This document shows positions 1 to 5,999 of a DNA stretch of 5,999 nucleotides, in pieces. Made by a program: the position numbers and the translations under genes. Each line of letters opens with the position of its first letter. Position 1 is the stretch's first letter. The notes below the pieces were generated by a model. The model was given only the letters and a program-made list of their open reading frames with translations. It ran no database searches and had not been told where the DNA came from. This stretch comes from Desulfofustis sp. (GTDB lineage Bacteria > Desulfobacterota > Desulfobulbia > Desulfobulbales > Desulfocapsaceae): assembly GCA_030604345.1 (NCBI GenBank), contig JAUVWB010000113.1:1-5999 (forward strand), read 5' to 3'.

Positions 1-740
1 AAGGTGAAGAGCAAGGACTGATCACCAGTCTCGAAGAGCGGATGATTTCGTCGATCTTCGAGTATCGTGATACCTACGCCTCGGAGGTGATGACTCCGGC
101 TGCCGAGATCTTCAGTCTGGAAGAGTCGACCCCGTTGCCGGAGATCATCGACAAGGTGATCGAGGAGGGCTATACGCGGATTCCCGTTTACCGGGGCAAC
201 GGGGACAATATCATCGGCATCCTGCACGTCAAGGATCTGTTGCAGCTGTGTACCGGCAAGGCCCAGAAACTGGGGGGGCTGCAGGCGTTTCTCAACGACC
301 CGTACTTCATTCCGGAAGACAAGCCGATCGTTGATCTGCTCAAGGAATTCCAGAGACAGAAGAACCATATGGCTATCGTCATGGATGAGTTTGGTGCGGT
401 TCGTGGCCTGGTGACGTTGGAAGACGTCCTTGAGGAGATCGTCGGGGAGATCGATGACGAGTACGACACCGACAACGATGATTTTGAGATGCTTGATGAC
501 CGGACAGCCCTGGTTCGGGCCCGCGTCGATGTCGAGGATGTGGCGGAGCGTTTGCACATTTCCCTGCCGGAAGGCCCCTATGAATCGATCGGCGGTCTGG
601 TTATCCATCTGCTGGGCCGGATCGGGGTCGAAGGCGATGAGGTGAGCGTCGGTGCGGTGCGGTTGATTGTTCATTCTGCCGGCCGGCGGAGGATCAAAAA
701 GATAAAAATCATCCTGCCCGACCGGCTGAACGATCTTTGA
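1..740 (+). CDS. CorC/HlyC-family CBS-domain protein, 5' end outside window
   Basis: The reading frame is open from codon 3-5 at the window edge, so the ATG at 42 is probably internal: the 13 codons before it (GEEQGLITSLEER) match the usual lead-in of this family. Two CBS domains follow, the first from about MTPAAEIFSL (near 90) to GILHVKDLL (near 240), the second from DKPIVDLLKE (near 320) to VTLEDVLEEIVGEI (near 450). A C-terminal CorC/HlyC transporter-associated domain fills about 490-730 (ESIGGLVIHLLGRI). CBS pairs bind adenine nucleotides. Relatives are linked to Mg2+/Co2+ efflux (CorC/YbeX) or carry an N-terminal DUF21 membrane domain; which type this is cannot be told because the N-terminus is missing. 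It lies directly before lnt, as ybeX does in Escherichia coli. Its TGA stop (738-740) overlaps the lnt start. The family is secure; the ion-transport role is inferred. Confidence 0.93.
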   Translation, partial: GEEQGLITSLEERMISSIFEYRDTYASEVMTPAAEIFSLEESTPLPEIIDKVIEEGYTRIPVYRGNGDNIIGILHVKDLLQLCTGKAQKLGGLQAFLNDPYFIPEDKPIVDLLKEFQRQKNHMAIVMDEFGAVRGLVTLEDVLEEIVGEIDDEYDTDNDDFEMLDDRTALVRARVDVEDVAERLHISLPEGPYESIGGLVIHLLGRIGVEGDEVSVGAVRLIVHSAGRRRIKKIKIILPDRLNDL

Positions 741-2302
741 TGGAGCCGGTCCGGAAGATGATTGGTCGCTGGGGGTGGCTGCTTACCCCGGTCCTGGCTT
801 GGTTGGCGCTGCCCGGCCGCTTTTCCTGGTGGCCCCTGCTGCTGGTTTGTCTGGTGCCGCTGCTGGCTTGTTTGGCCGATGGTCGGCTGCCACTCCGCCG
901 GGTATTCTGGTTCGGTCTGTTGACCGGTCTTCTCTTCCACCTGCTGCAGATTTATTGGATTGTCCCGGTCCTGATGACCTACGGCGGCCTGCCGTGGTTC
1001 CTGGCGGTACCGGCGTTGCTGTTGCTGGCCGCCTATCTGGCGGTTTACCTGGCACTTTTCGCTCTCGGCTTCTCGCTACTGGTCAGCCGGGGTGGGCCGC
1101 TGACTGGTATCTTCGGGGGGGCGGCTCTGTGGGTCGGGCTGGACTGGGTGCGGTCCTGGTTGTTTTCCGGCTTCCCCTGGATGGATATCGGTTACGGGGT
1201 CTGGCACCTGCCCTTTCTCCTCCAGGCGGCTGATTTGTTCGGTCACGCGGGGTACACGTTCCTCGTTGTCGCCATCAACGCCCTGGGGTATATGCTGGTC
1301 TTTCGGCAGTTTCCGGGACGGCAGACCGCCTATGCCGCGGCGGCGGTGGCTGCCGTCGTGCTGGTGCTGGGCGGCTATTCGGTCAATCGCTGGCACCACT
1401 ACCGCCAGGTCGTGGCCGCAGCCGAGGCCCCGGTTATCGGCCTGGTTCAGGGAAATGTGGAACAGGGGCGGAAATGGTCGCCGACGGAACGGGAAAAAAC
1501 GGTGCGGAACTATCTGGCCCTCAGCGGCGGGTTGGTCGACAGCCATCGGCCCGAGCTGATCGTCTGGCCGGAGACGGCCTTGCCTTTTTATCCCCACGCC
1601 TCTGAATTGATGGGGCCGGTGCTTGGTTTTGTCGGTTCCTCGCGGCAGCCGCTGCTCACCGGGGCACCTTGGTACGAAGTGCGGGAAGCCGACGGCAACC
1701 GGCTCGTGTTTTATTACAATGGGGCGCTGCTGCTCAACGAACACGGCTATGAGCAGGGCCTCTATTTCAAAAGCCATCTGGTGCCTTTCGGCGAGTATGT
1801 CCCGCTGCAGCGTTTGTTTCCCTTCCTGGCGCCGTTGGTGGAGGCGGCCGGCAATTTCACGCCGGGAAGCATCGAGAGACCGCTGACCACCGGCCGGATC
1901 GAGGCCGGGGTCCTCATCTGTTTCGAGTCGATTTTCGGTGCGCGTGGCCGGGACTGGGTGAATCGTGGCGCTAACCAGCTGGTCAATGTGACCAACGATG
2001 CCTGGTACGGTCGTTACAGTGCCCCGCATCAGAGCTGGGCGATGAGTGTCTTCCGGGCGGTTGAGACCCGCAGGAGTCTGGTTCGGGCTGCCAACACCGG
2101 CATCAGTGGTATCGTCGACCCGCTCGGTCGGGTCGTTCTCCAGTCAGACGTGTTTGTCCCGTTCGCTGCCGCCGCTCCGGTCCACCTGCTCGATCAGGTT
2201 ACGTTTTTCGTGCGGGCCGGGTTTCTCTTTGCACCGTTGTGCGGTCTGGCGGCACTGCTTATTCTTGTGGTGCTGGTGAAAAGGCCTCAACGAAGGGTCT
2301 GA
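740..2302 (+). CDS. lnt: Apolipoprotein N-acyltransferase
   Basis: Lnt catalyses the last step of lipoprotein maturation: it moves an acyl chain from a phospholipid to the N-terminal cysteine of the diacylated apolipoprotein, in the inner membrane with the active site on the periplasmic side. The first ~215 residues are a run of hydrophobic helices, then comes a nitrilase-type domain (about 230-480), then one C-terminal membrane helix (about 493-513) and a basic tail KRPQRRV. The catalytic triad is visible as Glu278 (VWPETALPF), Lys344 (YFKSHLVPFGEY) and Cys394 (LICFES). The accessory residues Trp246, Glu352 and Glu396 match E. coli Trp237, Glu343 and Glu389. Length is 520 residues against 512 in E. 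coli. I chose ATG 740, which overlaps the preceding TGA as TGATG and suggests translational coupling; TTG 737 and ATG 758 are in-frame alternatives. No clear ribosome binding site is seen for 740. It stops with TGA. Confidence 0.96.
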   Translation: MEPVRKMIGRWGWLLTPVLAWLALPGRFSWWPLLLVCLVPLLACLADGRLPLRRVFWFGLLTGLLFHLLQIYWIVPVLMTYGGLPWFLAVPALLLLAAYLAVYLALFALGFSLLVSRGGPLTGIFGGAALWVGLDWVRSWLFSGFPWMDIGYGVWHLPFLLQAADLFGHAGYTFLVVAINALGYMLVFRQFPGRQTAYAAAAVAAVVLVLGGYSVNRWHHYRQVVAAAEAPVIGLVQGNVEQGRKWSPTEREKTVRNYLALSGGLVDSHRPELIVWPETALPFYPHASELMGPVLGFVGSSRQPLLTGAPWYEVREADGNRLVFYYNGALLLNEHGYEQGLYFKSHLVPFGEYVPLQRLFPFLAPLVEAAGNFTPGSIERPLTTGRIEAGVLICFESIFGARGRDWVNRGANQLVNVTNDAWYGRYSAPHQSWAMSVFRAVETRRSLVRAANTGISGIVDPLGRVVLQSDVFVPFAAAAPVHLLDQVTFFVRAGFLFAPLCGLAALLILVVLVKRPQRRV

Positions 2303-2381
2303 TACGTAGTATAGTGGGTGAGCCGGGGCGGGCGTCACGGTGTAGCCTGAACAGAGAAGAATCATGGGAAAGAGTGGACGT

Positions 2382-3492
2382 ATGGCACAGGAAACAGGAG
2401 CGGCAATATCGTTTCAAAGACTTGATGAGATGAAAGAGCGGATGCTGGCCTTGAAGGAGCATCTTTGACTGAGCCGCAAAAAAAGAAGAAGTGGAACAGC
2501 TGGAGCGGCAGACGTTGGCCCCGGATTTTTGGAACGATAAGGAGCGGGCCCAGCGGATCCAGAAACAGCTCGGACAGATGCAGGATATTATCACGAGTTG
2601 GGAGGCTTCCTGGAAGGAGATAGAGGAAGCGCATCTGCTGCTGGAGATGGCGGTCGAAGAGCGGGACGCGGATGCCGAACGGGAGGTGGCCCAAAGCCTG
2701 GCGGCCATCGAACAGGACCTTGACGTCCCCGACCTGGAATGCCTGTTCGGCGGCGAGCACGATGCCAACAACGCGATCGTCTCTATCCATGCCGGAGCCG
2801 GCGGTACCGAGGCCCAGGACTGGGTGGACATGCTGTTGCGCATGTATCTACGCTGGGCTGAAGACAAGGGTTTCAAGACGGCGATCCTCGATTATCTCGC
2901 TGGAGATGAGGCCGGCGTCAAGAGCGTTTCCATCTTATTCAAGGGCAAATACGCGTACGGTTATCTGCGCTCGGAGTTGGGTATTCACCGCCTGGTCCGA
3001 ATCTCTCCCTTTGATGCCAGCGGGCGGCGGCACACCTCGTTCGCCTCGGTGATGGTGATGCCGGAACTGGACGACACGGTCAACGTCGAGATCGACGAAA
3101 AGGATCTGCGCATCGATACCTATCGCTCGAGCGGTGCCGGCGGTCAGCACGTCAACAAGACCGATTCGGCGATCCGGATCACTCATCTGCCCACCGGTAT
3201 TGTCGTCCAGTGCCAGAACGAGCGATCCCAGCACCGCAATAAGGATATGGCCATGAAAATGCTGATGGCCCAGCTCTACGAACGGGAGCAGGAACGGCAG
3301 GCGCAGGAACAGGAGAGCCTGCACGGTGAGAAGAAGGAGATAGCCTGGGGCAGCCAGATTCGCTCCTATGTCCTGCAGCCGTACCGGTTGATCAAGGATC
3401 ACCGCACCGATTACGAGGTGGGAAATGTCGACGCAGTCCTGGACGGTCGTCTCGACCCGTTCATCAAGGCCTATCTGCTCTGGGCGAAATAG
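2382..3492 (+). CDS. prfB: Peptide chain release factor 2 (programmed +1 frameshift; extra in-frame TGA)
   Basis: RF2 ends translation at UGA and UAA. The frame from 2467 to 3492 carries the anticodon-like SPF motif (codons 3004-3012) in [19 protein letters not shown] and the peptidyl-hydrolysis GGQ motif (3139-3147) in [20 protein letters not shown]. The residue at the position of E. coli Thr246 is Ser, a common state. The N-terminal part is in the other frame: ATG 2382 opens a 28-codon zero-frame segment (MAQETG...LKEHL) ending at TGA 2466-2468, with a canonical shift site. Joined this way RF2 has 369 residues (E. coli 365) and GGQ falls at 253-255 (E. coli 250-252). ATG 2364, six codons earlier, is an alternative start; neither has a strong ribosome binding site. 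Oddity: after the shift the second codon is TGA (2470-2472), so the joined frame is not open. The longest clean frame begins at GTG 2491 (333 residues). The gene stops with TAG, an RF1 codon. Confidence 0.93.
2454..2469 (+). promoter_or_regulatory. prfB: RF2 autoregulatory +1 frameshift site
   Basis: AAGGAG (2454-2459), a 3-nt spacer CAT, then CTT TGA C (2463-2469). This is the same arrangement as E. coli prfB (AGGGGG, UAU, CUU UGA C). In the known mechanism the internal Shine-Dalgarno pairing and slow decoding of the UGA at low RF2 let the P-site tRNA-Leu slip forward one base from CUU to UUU, so that GAC is read next. High RF2 favours termination and a short peptide. The elements are seen directly; the activity is inferred from the family. 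Confidence 0.93.
2470..2472 (+). other. Second in-frame TGA just after the prfB shift site
   Basis: In the +1 frame the codons after CTT read GAC, TGA, GCC, GCA, AAA, AAA, GAA, GAA, GTG. Apart from the TGA this fits the usual RF2 pattern: E. coli has L-D-Y-D-A-K-K-E where this sequence gives L-D-stop-A-A-K-K-E. The stop therefore sits inside the homologous frame rather than at a boundary. A base error, a true nonsense mutation and recoding cannot be separated from the sequence alone. Confidence 0.85.
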
Positions 3493-4785
3493 ATGAAGGA
3501 CCGGGAGGAATCGGCAGCTCCTGCGGGGCGTAAGCGGTGTGCCAAGTGCGGTGCCTGCACGGCGGTCTGCCCGGTGTACCGGGCCACCGGCCACGAAATC
3601 TACAGCGCCCGCGGCAAACAGCACCTGGCAGAGGTGTATAAAGAGCGCCGACCGGGACCGGTTTTTGAGGATATCTACAGTAGGTGTCTGCTGTGTGGTG
3701 CCTGTGCCTCGGTGTGCCCGCGCAAGATCGATATCACCGGTGAGGTGATGGCCGCCCGGCAGGATTTTTCCCCATTCTACGGTGGGCACGGGTACCAGAA
3801 ATATCTGGCCCGGAAGGTGCTCAATCACCCCTCCCTGCTCGGCGCTGCCCGGCAGATCGGCCGTCGAGCCGCCGCTCTGCTCGCTGCTCGACTGCCCGCC
3901 GATAGCGGTTTGCGCCTGCGTCTGGCGATGTTTGCCGAAGATGGCGACAATGAACGTCCGGCTGTCCCGTTCGCCCCGTCCTCCGGTGCGGACAAGGATC
4001 TGGCGACGGTGGTCTACTATCCCGGTTGTGCAGCGCGTTATCTGTATCCGGAGATTATCGACGACATTGAACAGCTGCTCGCCGGTTACGGTCTGGGGCT
4101 GCACCAGCCTGACGGTCTCGCCTGCTGCGGTCTGGCCATGCAGGCTGCCGGTCATCCGGACGAGGCCCGGCGCGCCGCCCGCACCACGATCGACCTCCTG
4201 TCCCAGACCAACGGCCCGATCCTGGTCTCCTGTGGTTCTTGCTATGCCCAACTGGCTCGTTACGAGGAGTTGTTCGCCACCGACGAGTCGTGGTGGGAAA
4301 AGGCGCGATCCGTCAGTGAACGGGTGGTGGAGATCAGCCGCTTCGTCGAGGAACTGCTCCACCAGTCGGTTGCACCGGATCAAAACCAACCGCTGCTGCG
4401 GGTGTTCTATCATGACCCGTGCCATCTCCGGCAGGGGCATAGCATACCGATCACTGCCGAACCGCGGGCGATCCTGCGCAGTCTGCCTCAGGTGGAACTG
4501 CTGGAGCTGCCGGATGGACCGCAGTGTTGCGGGCAGGGCGGGCTGTTTCATCTGGGGGCGCCGGAGCTTGCTGCAGTGATTCGGGACGATTTGGCCAGAA
4601 AGATTAGCGAACTGGCTCCGGATGTCATAACCACCACTTGCTCCGGTTGCCTGATGCAGCTGAAAACGGCGATGGCCGCGGCGGGCCGGGAGATACCGGT
4701 GGTGCATCTGGCACGGCTGGTTCGCAGCCGTACCGGCGGTTCAGCACATGGCTCGCTCGAGCGCCGACCACCTCTCCGGAAATAG
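3493..4785 (+). CDS. (Fe-S)-binding protein with two 4Fe-4S motifs and two CCG domains (GlcF/LldE-like)
   Basis: This 430-residue cytoplasmic-type protein is built like the iron-sulfur subunit of glycolate or D-lactate dehydrogenases (GlcF and relatives). Two ferredoxin-type motifs lie at the N-terminus: Cys16-19-22-26 followed by Pro and Cys65-68-71-75 followed by Pro. Two CCG (HdrB-type cysteine-rich) domains follow: Cys179, Cys211-212, Cys247, Cys250 (CX31CCX34CX2C) and Cys310, Cys345-346, Cys383, Cys386 (CX34CCX36CX2C). All cysteines expected for both domains are present. Proteins of this type pass electrons between a flavoprotein 2-hydroxyacid oxidase and a quinone or other carrier. No flavin subunit (GlcD-like) is in the window, so the substrate is unknown; glycolate, lactate or a heterodisulfide-type role are all possible. 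The ATG directly follows the prfB TAG with no clear ribosome binding site, suggesting coupled translation. It stops with TAG. Confidence 0.88.
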   Translation: MKDREESAAPAGRKRCAKCGACTAVCPVYRATGHEIYSARGKQHLAEVYKERRPGPVFEDIYSRCLLCGACASVCPRKIDITGEVMAARQDFSPFYGGHGYQKYLARKVLNHPSLLGAARQIGRRAAALLAARLPADSGLRLRLAMFAEDGDNERPAVPFAPSSGADKDLATVVYYPGCAARYLYPEIIDDIEQLLAGYGLGLHQPDGLACCGLAMQAAGHPDEARRAARTTIDLLSQTNGPILVSCGSCYAQLARYEELFATDESWWEKARSVSERVVEISRFVEELLHQSVAPDQNQPLLRVFYHDPCHLRQGHSIPITAEPRAILRSLPQVELLELPDGPQCCGQGGLFHLGAPELAAVIRDDLARKISELAPDVITTTCSGCLMQLKTAMAAAGREIPVVHLARLVRSRTGGSAHGSLERRPPLRK

Positions 4786-4816
4786 CGCCTTCCTCTGAAA
4801 CCAGATTTCTGCGGCG

Positions 4817-4841
4817 AAAAAAGCGCGCGTTCGTCCAGCGC
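4817..4841 (-). terminator. Possible weak terminator after the small membrane gene
   Basis: Read on the minus strand, GCGC (4841-4838) and GCGC (4826-4823) can form a 4-bp GC stem with an 11-nt loop. G.U pairs could extend it slightly. It is followed at once by six T (4822-4817). It lies 5 to 29 bases past the minus-strand stop at 4846, which is the right place for a terminator, but the stem is short. No plus-strand terminator with a T run is seen in the 60-base gap after 4785. Confidence 0.25.
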
Positions 4842-4845
4842 CCGG

Positions 4846-5040
4846 TTAACGGGGTAGACGATCGATACGCTGTTGCACGGCCGTCGCACATCCGCAGCCG
4901 GAATGACCGCCCGGGTGGCAGGTCCCGTTGGGCGACGCGCCCATCCGCCCGCCGGCCCGGCGTCGGCAGAAATTGATCAGCAGCGCCGCCCCGATGAACA
5001 GTGGGATGGTCAGCAGTAGAGTGGTGAAAAACAGGGTCAT
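4846..5040 (-). CDS. Small one-helix Cys-containing membrane protein in NqrM position
   Basis: The product has 64 residues. Residues 2-24 form one hydrophobic helix (TLFFTTLLLTIPLFIGAALL...), then a basic stop RRRAGGR, then a glycine-rich tail with cysteines at 25, 41, 49 and 51. I chose ATG 5040 because GGAGG lies about 8 bases upstream on the minus strand, inside the last codons of nqrF; TTG 5055 is an in-frame alternative that overlaps nqrF. NqrM, a maturation factor thought to help put iron into the NqrD/NqrE site of Na+-NQR, is a small membrane protein with four conserved cysteines encoded just after nqrF in many genomes. Position, size, single helix, RRR after the helix and four cysteines all fit. 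The common GSCGG-type motif is not present, so this is a divergent NqrM or an unrelated small protein. That it is a real gene is likely; its function is a guess from context. Confidence 0.7.
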   Translation of the reverse strand: MTLFFTTLLLTIPLFIGAALLINFCRRRAGGRMGASPNGTCHPGGHSGCGCATAVQQRIDRLPR

Positions 5041-5044
5041 GGTG

Positions 5045-5999
5045 TTACCCTCCAAAGTCGTCGAAATGGATGTTCTCCCGTTCGACGCCCAGGTTGTCGA
5101 GCATTTCCAGCACCGATTGCAGCATCATCGGCGGGCCGCAGATGTAATAGTGCACATCCTCGGGTGCCGGGTGGTCCTTGAGGTAGGTGTGATAGAGGAC
5201 CAGGTGGATGAAGCCGACTGGACCTTCCCAGTTGTCCTCGGGCAACGGTGCGGACAGGGCCAGGTGGAAGGAGAAATTTTCGTGTTCGCGGGCCAGCTGC
5301 TCGAATTCGTCCTGATAGAAGACCTCTTTCATGGAGCGGCCGCCATACCAGAAAGAGACCGTGCGCGTCGTATGGCGCCGCTTGAACAGGTCGAAGATGT
5401 GGCTGCGCAGCGGCGCCATGCCGGCGCCGCCACCGATGTAGATCATTTCCTCCGTTCCCTCGTCGATGAGAAAGTCGCCGTACGGTCCGGAGATGGTCAC
5501 CTCATCGCCCGGTTTGAGGTTGAAGATGTAGGACGAAGCCTGACCGGGCGGGACGGCCGGCTCTCCCGGCGGCGGGCTGGCGATGCGCACGTTGAGTTTG
5601 ATGATGCCTCTCTCGCCGGGATAGTTGGCCATGGAATAGGCCCTGGTGACCGGGATGTAGACATGGGATTTATACTGGAACATCTTGAACTTGCGCCAGT
5701 CGCTGAGAAATCGTTCGTCGATTTCGAAACTTTGGTATTCCAACTCATGGGGTGGCACCTCGATCTGGATGTAGCCGCCGGCCTTGAAATCCACCTGTTC
5801 TCCCTCCGGCAGCACGAGTACCAGTTCCTTGATGAAGGTAGCCACGTTATCGTTGGATTTTACGATGCACTGCCATTTCTTGGTCTCCAGCATTTCCGGG
5901 GGCACTTCGATGGACAGATCCCGCTTGACCGGGACCTGGCAGGCCAGGCGATAGCCTTCCCGGGCCTCCCGGCGGCTGATCGCCCCTTCTTCGGTGGGC
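5045..5999 (-). CDS. nqrF: Na+-translocating NADH:quinone reductase subunit F, 5' end outside window
   Basis: NqrF is the NADH-oxidising entry subunit of Na+-NQR: electrons go from NADH to FAD, then to a 2Fe-2S centre and on to the membrane subunits, driving Na+ export. The minus-strand frame is open to the window edge, so the GTG at 5905 is internal. The visible 317 residues begin in the ferredoxin-like domain ([20 protein letters not shown], with the last cluster cysteine at codon 5939-5941) and continue through [15 protein letters not shown]. The FAD-binding RAYSMAN motif is at 5624-5644, the NAD-binding [12 protein letters not shown] at about 5400-5436, CGPPMM at 5123-5140, and the conserved C-terminus FDDFGG ends at 5048. 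About 90 N-terminal residues, including the membrane helix and three cluster cysteines, are missing to the right. The upstream genes nqrA-E would be expected beyond the window. It stops with TAA, and the ribosome binding site of the next gene lies at its end. Confidence 0.96.
   Translation of the reverse strand, partial: PTEEGAISRREAREGYRLACQVPVKRDLSIEVPPEMLETKKWQCIVKSNDNVATFIKELVLVLPEGEQVDFKAGGYIQIEVPPHELEYQSFEIDERFLSDWRKFKMFQYKSHVYIPVTRAYSMANYPGERGIIKLNVRIASPPPGEPAVPPGQASSYIFNLKPGDEVTISGPYGDFLIDEGTEEMIYIGGGAGMAPLRSHIFDLFKRRHTTRTVSFWYGGRSMKEVFYQDEFEQLAREHENFSFHLALSAPLPEDNWEGPVGFIHLVLYHTYLKDHPAPEDVHYYICGPPMMLQSVLEMLDNLGVERENIHFDDFGG

Noticed and set aside
1076..2029. 317-codon open frame on the minus strand opposite lnt
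   Set aside because: It is antisense to the catalytic part of lnt, has no recognisable domain, and has the composition of a shadow frame.
2287..2315. Possible promoter before prfB (TATAGT at 2310-2315)
   Set aside because: The hexamer resembles a -10 box, but the -35 position (2287-2292, TCAACG) matches the consensus at only about three of six bases, so it is not supported.
2465..2467. TTG after AAGGAG as the true start of a gene in the third frame
   Set aside because: The third frame does not encode an RF2-like protein past the A7 run, and AAGGAG is fully explained by the frameshift signal. It is kept only as a speculative part of a recoding path.
2466..2468. Selenocysteine at the prfB UGA codons
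   Set aside because: RF2 is not a selenoprotein family, the first UGA is the standard frameshift stop, and I see no convincing SECIS-type hairpin directly downstream.
2259..2876. 205- and 142-codon minus-strand frames across the lnt-prfB junction
   Set aside because: They overlap the prfB N-terminus and shift site in antisense and show no family features; Ser- and Leu-rich shadow translations.
2935..4707. 590-codon open frame on the minus strand opposite prfB and the Fe-S gene
   Set aside because: It lies wholly antisense to two well-supported genes, its product is low in recognisable motifs and rich in Arg, Gln, His and Gly, and long antisense frames are common in GC-rich coding DNA.
4786..4816. 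Plus-strand terminator from CGCC (4786-4789) and GGCG (4813-4816)
   Set aside because: The four-base arms are far apart and followed by A rather than T, so this does not form a rho-independent terminator for the plus strand.

Overview
The window looks like chromosomal DNA of a GC-rich Gram-negative bacterium. It is most likely a deltaproteobacterium of the Desulfobacterota, perhaps near the Desulfobulbales. This placement is inference from the gene order CorC-like, lnt, prfB, from the protein style and from the presence of Na+-NQR; no taxonomic search was possible. All genes are housekeeping or energy-metabolism genes. There is no mobile element, CRISPR array, tRNA or rRNA.

The plus-strand block (1-4785) is a tightly packed, probably co-transcribed set of four genes. 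It starts with the 3' part of a CorC/HlyC-family CBS-domain gene. Next is lnt (apolipoprotein N-acyltransferase), whose start overlaps the CorC-like stop (TGATG). After about 80 bases comes prfB (peptide chain release factor 2). The last gene is a (Fe-S)-binding protein of the GlcF/LldE/HdrB type, beginning directly after the prfB stop (TAGATG).

The minus-strand block (4846-5999) converges on the first. It holds the 3' part of nqrF, the NADH-oxidising subunit of the Na+-translocating NADH:quinone reductase, running off the right edge. It is followed by a 64-residue, one-helix, cysteine-containing membrane protein in the place where nqrM usually sits. About 60 bases separate the two blocks.

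The most interesting point is in prfB. The classic autoregulatory +1 frameshift signal is present with perfect geometry (AAGGAG, 3 nt, CTT TGA C at 2454-2469). The zero-frame peptide before it is a normal RF2 N-terminus. After the +1 shift, however, the ribosome reads one Asp codon and meets a second TGA (2470-2472) in the frame that otherwise aligns with RF2. Either the sequence carries an error or mutation there, or this RF2 is made by an unusual route (double recoding, restart at GTG 2491, or slippage on the adjoining A7 run). The rest of RF2 is intact, with SPF and GGQ motifs.
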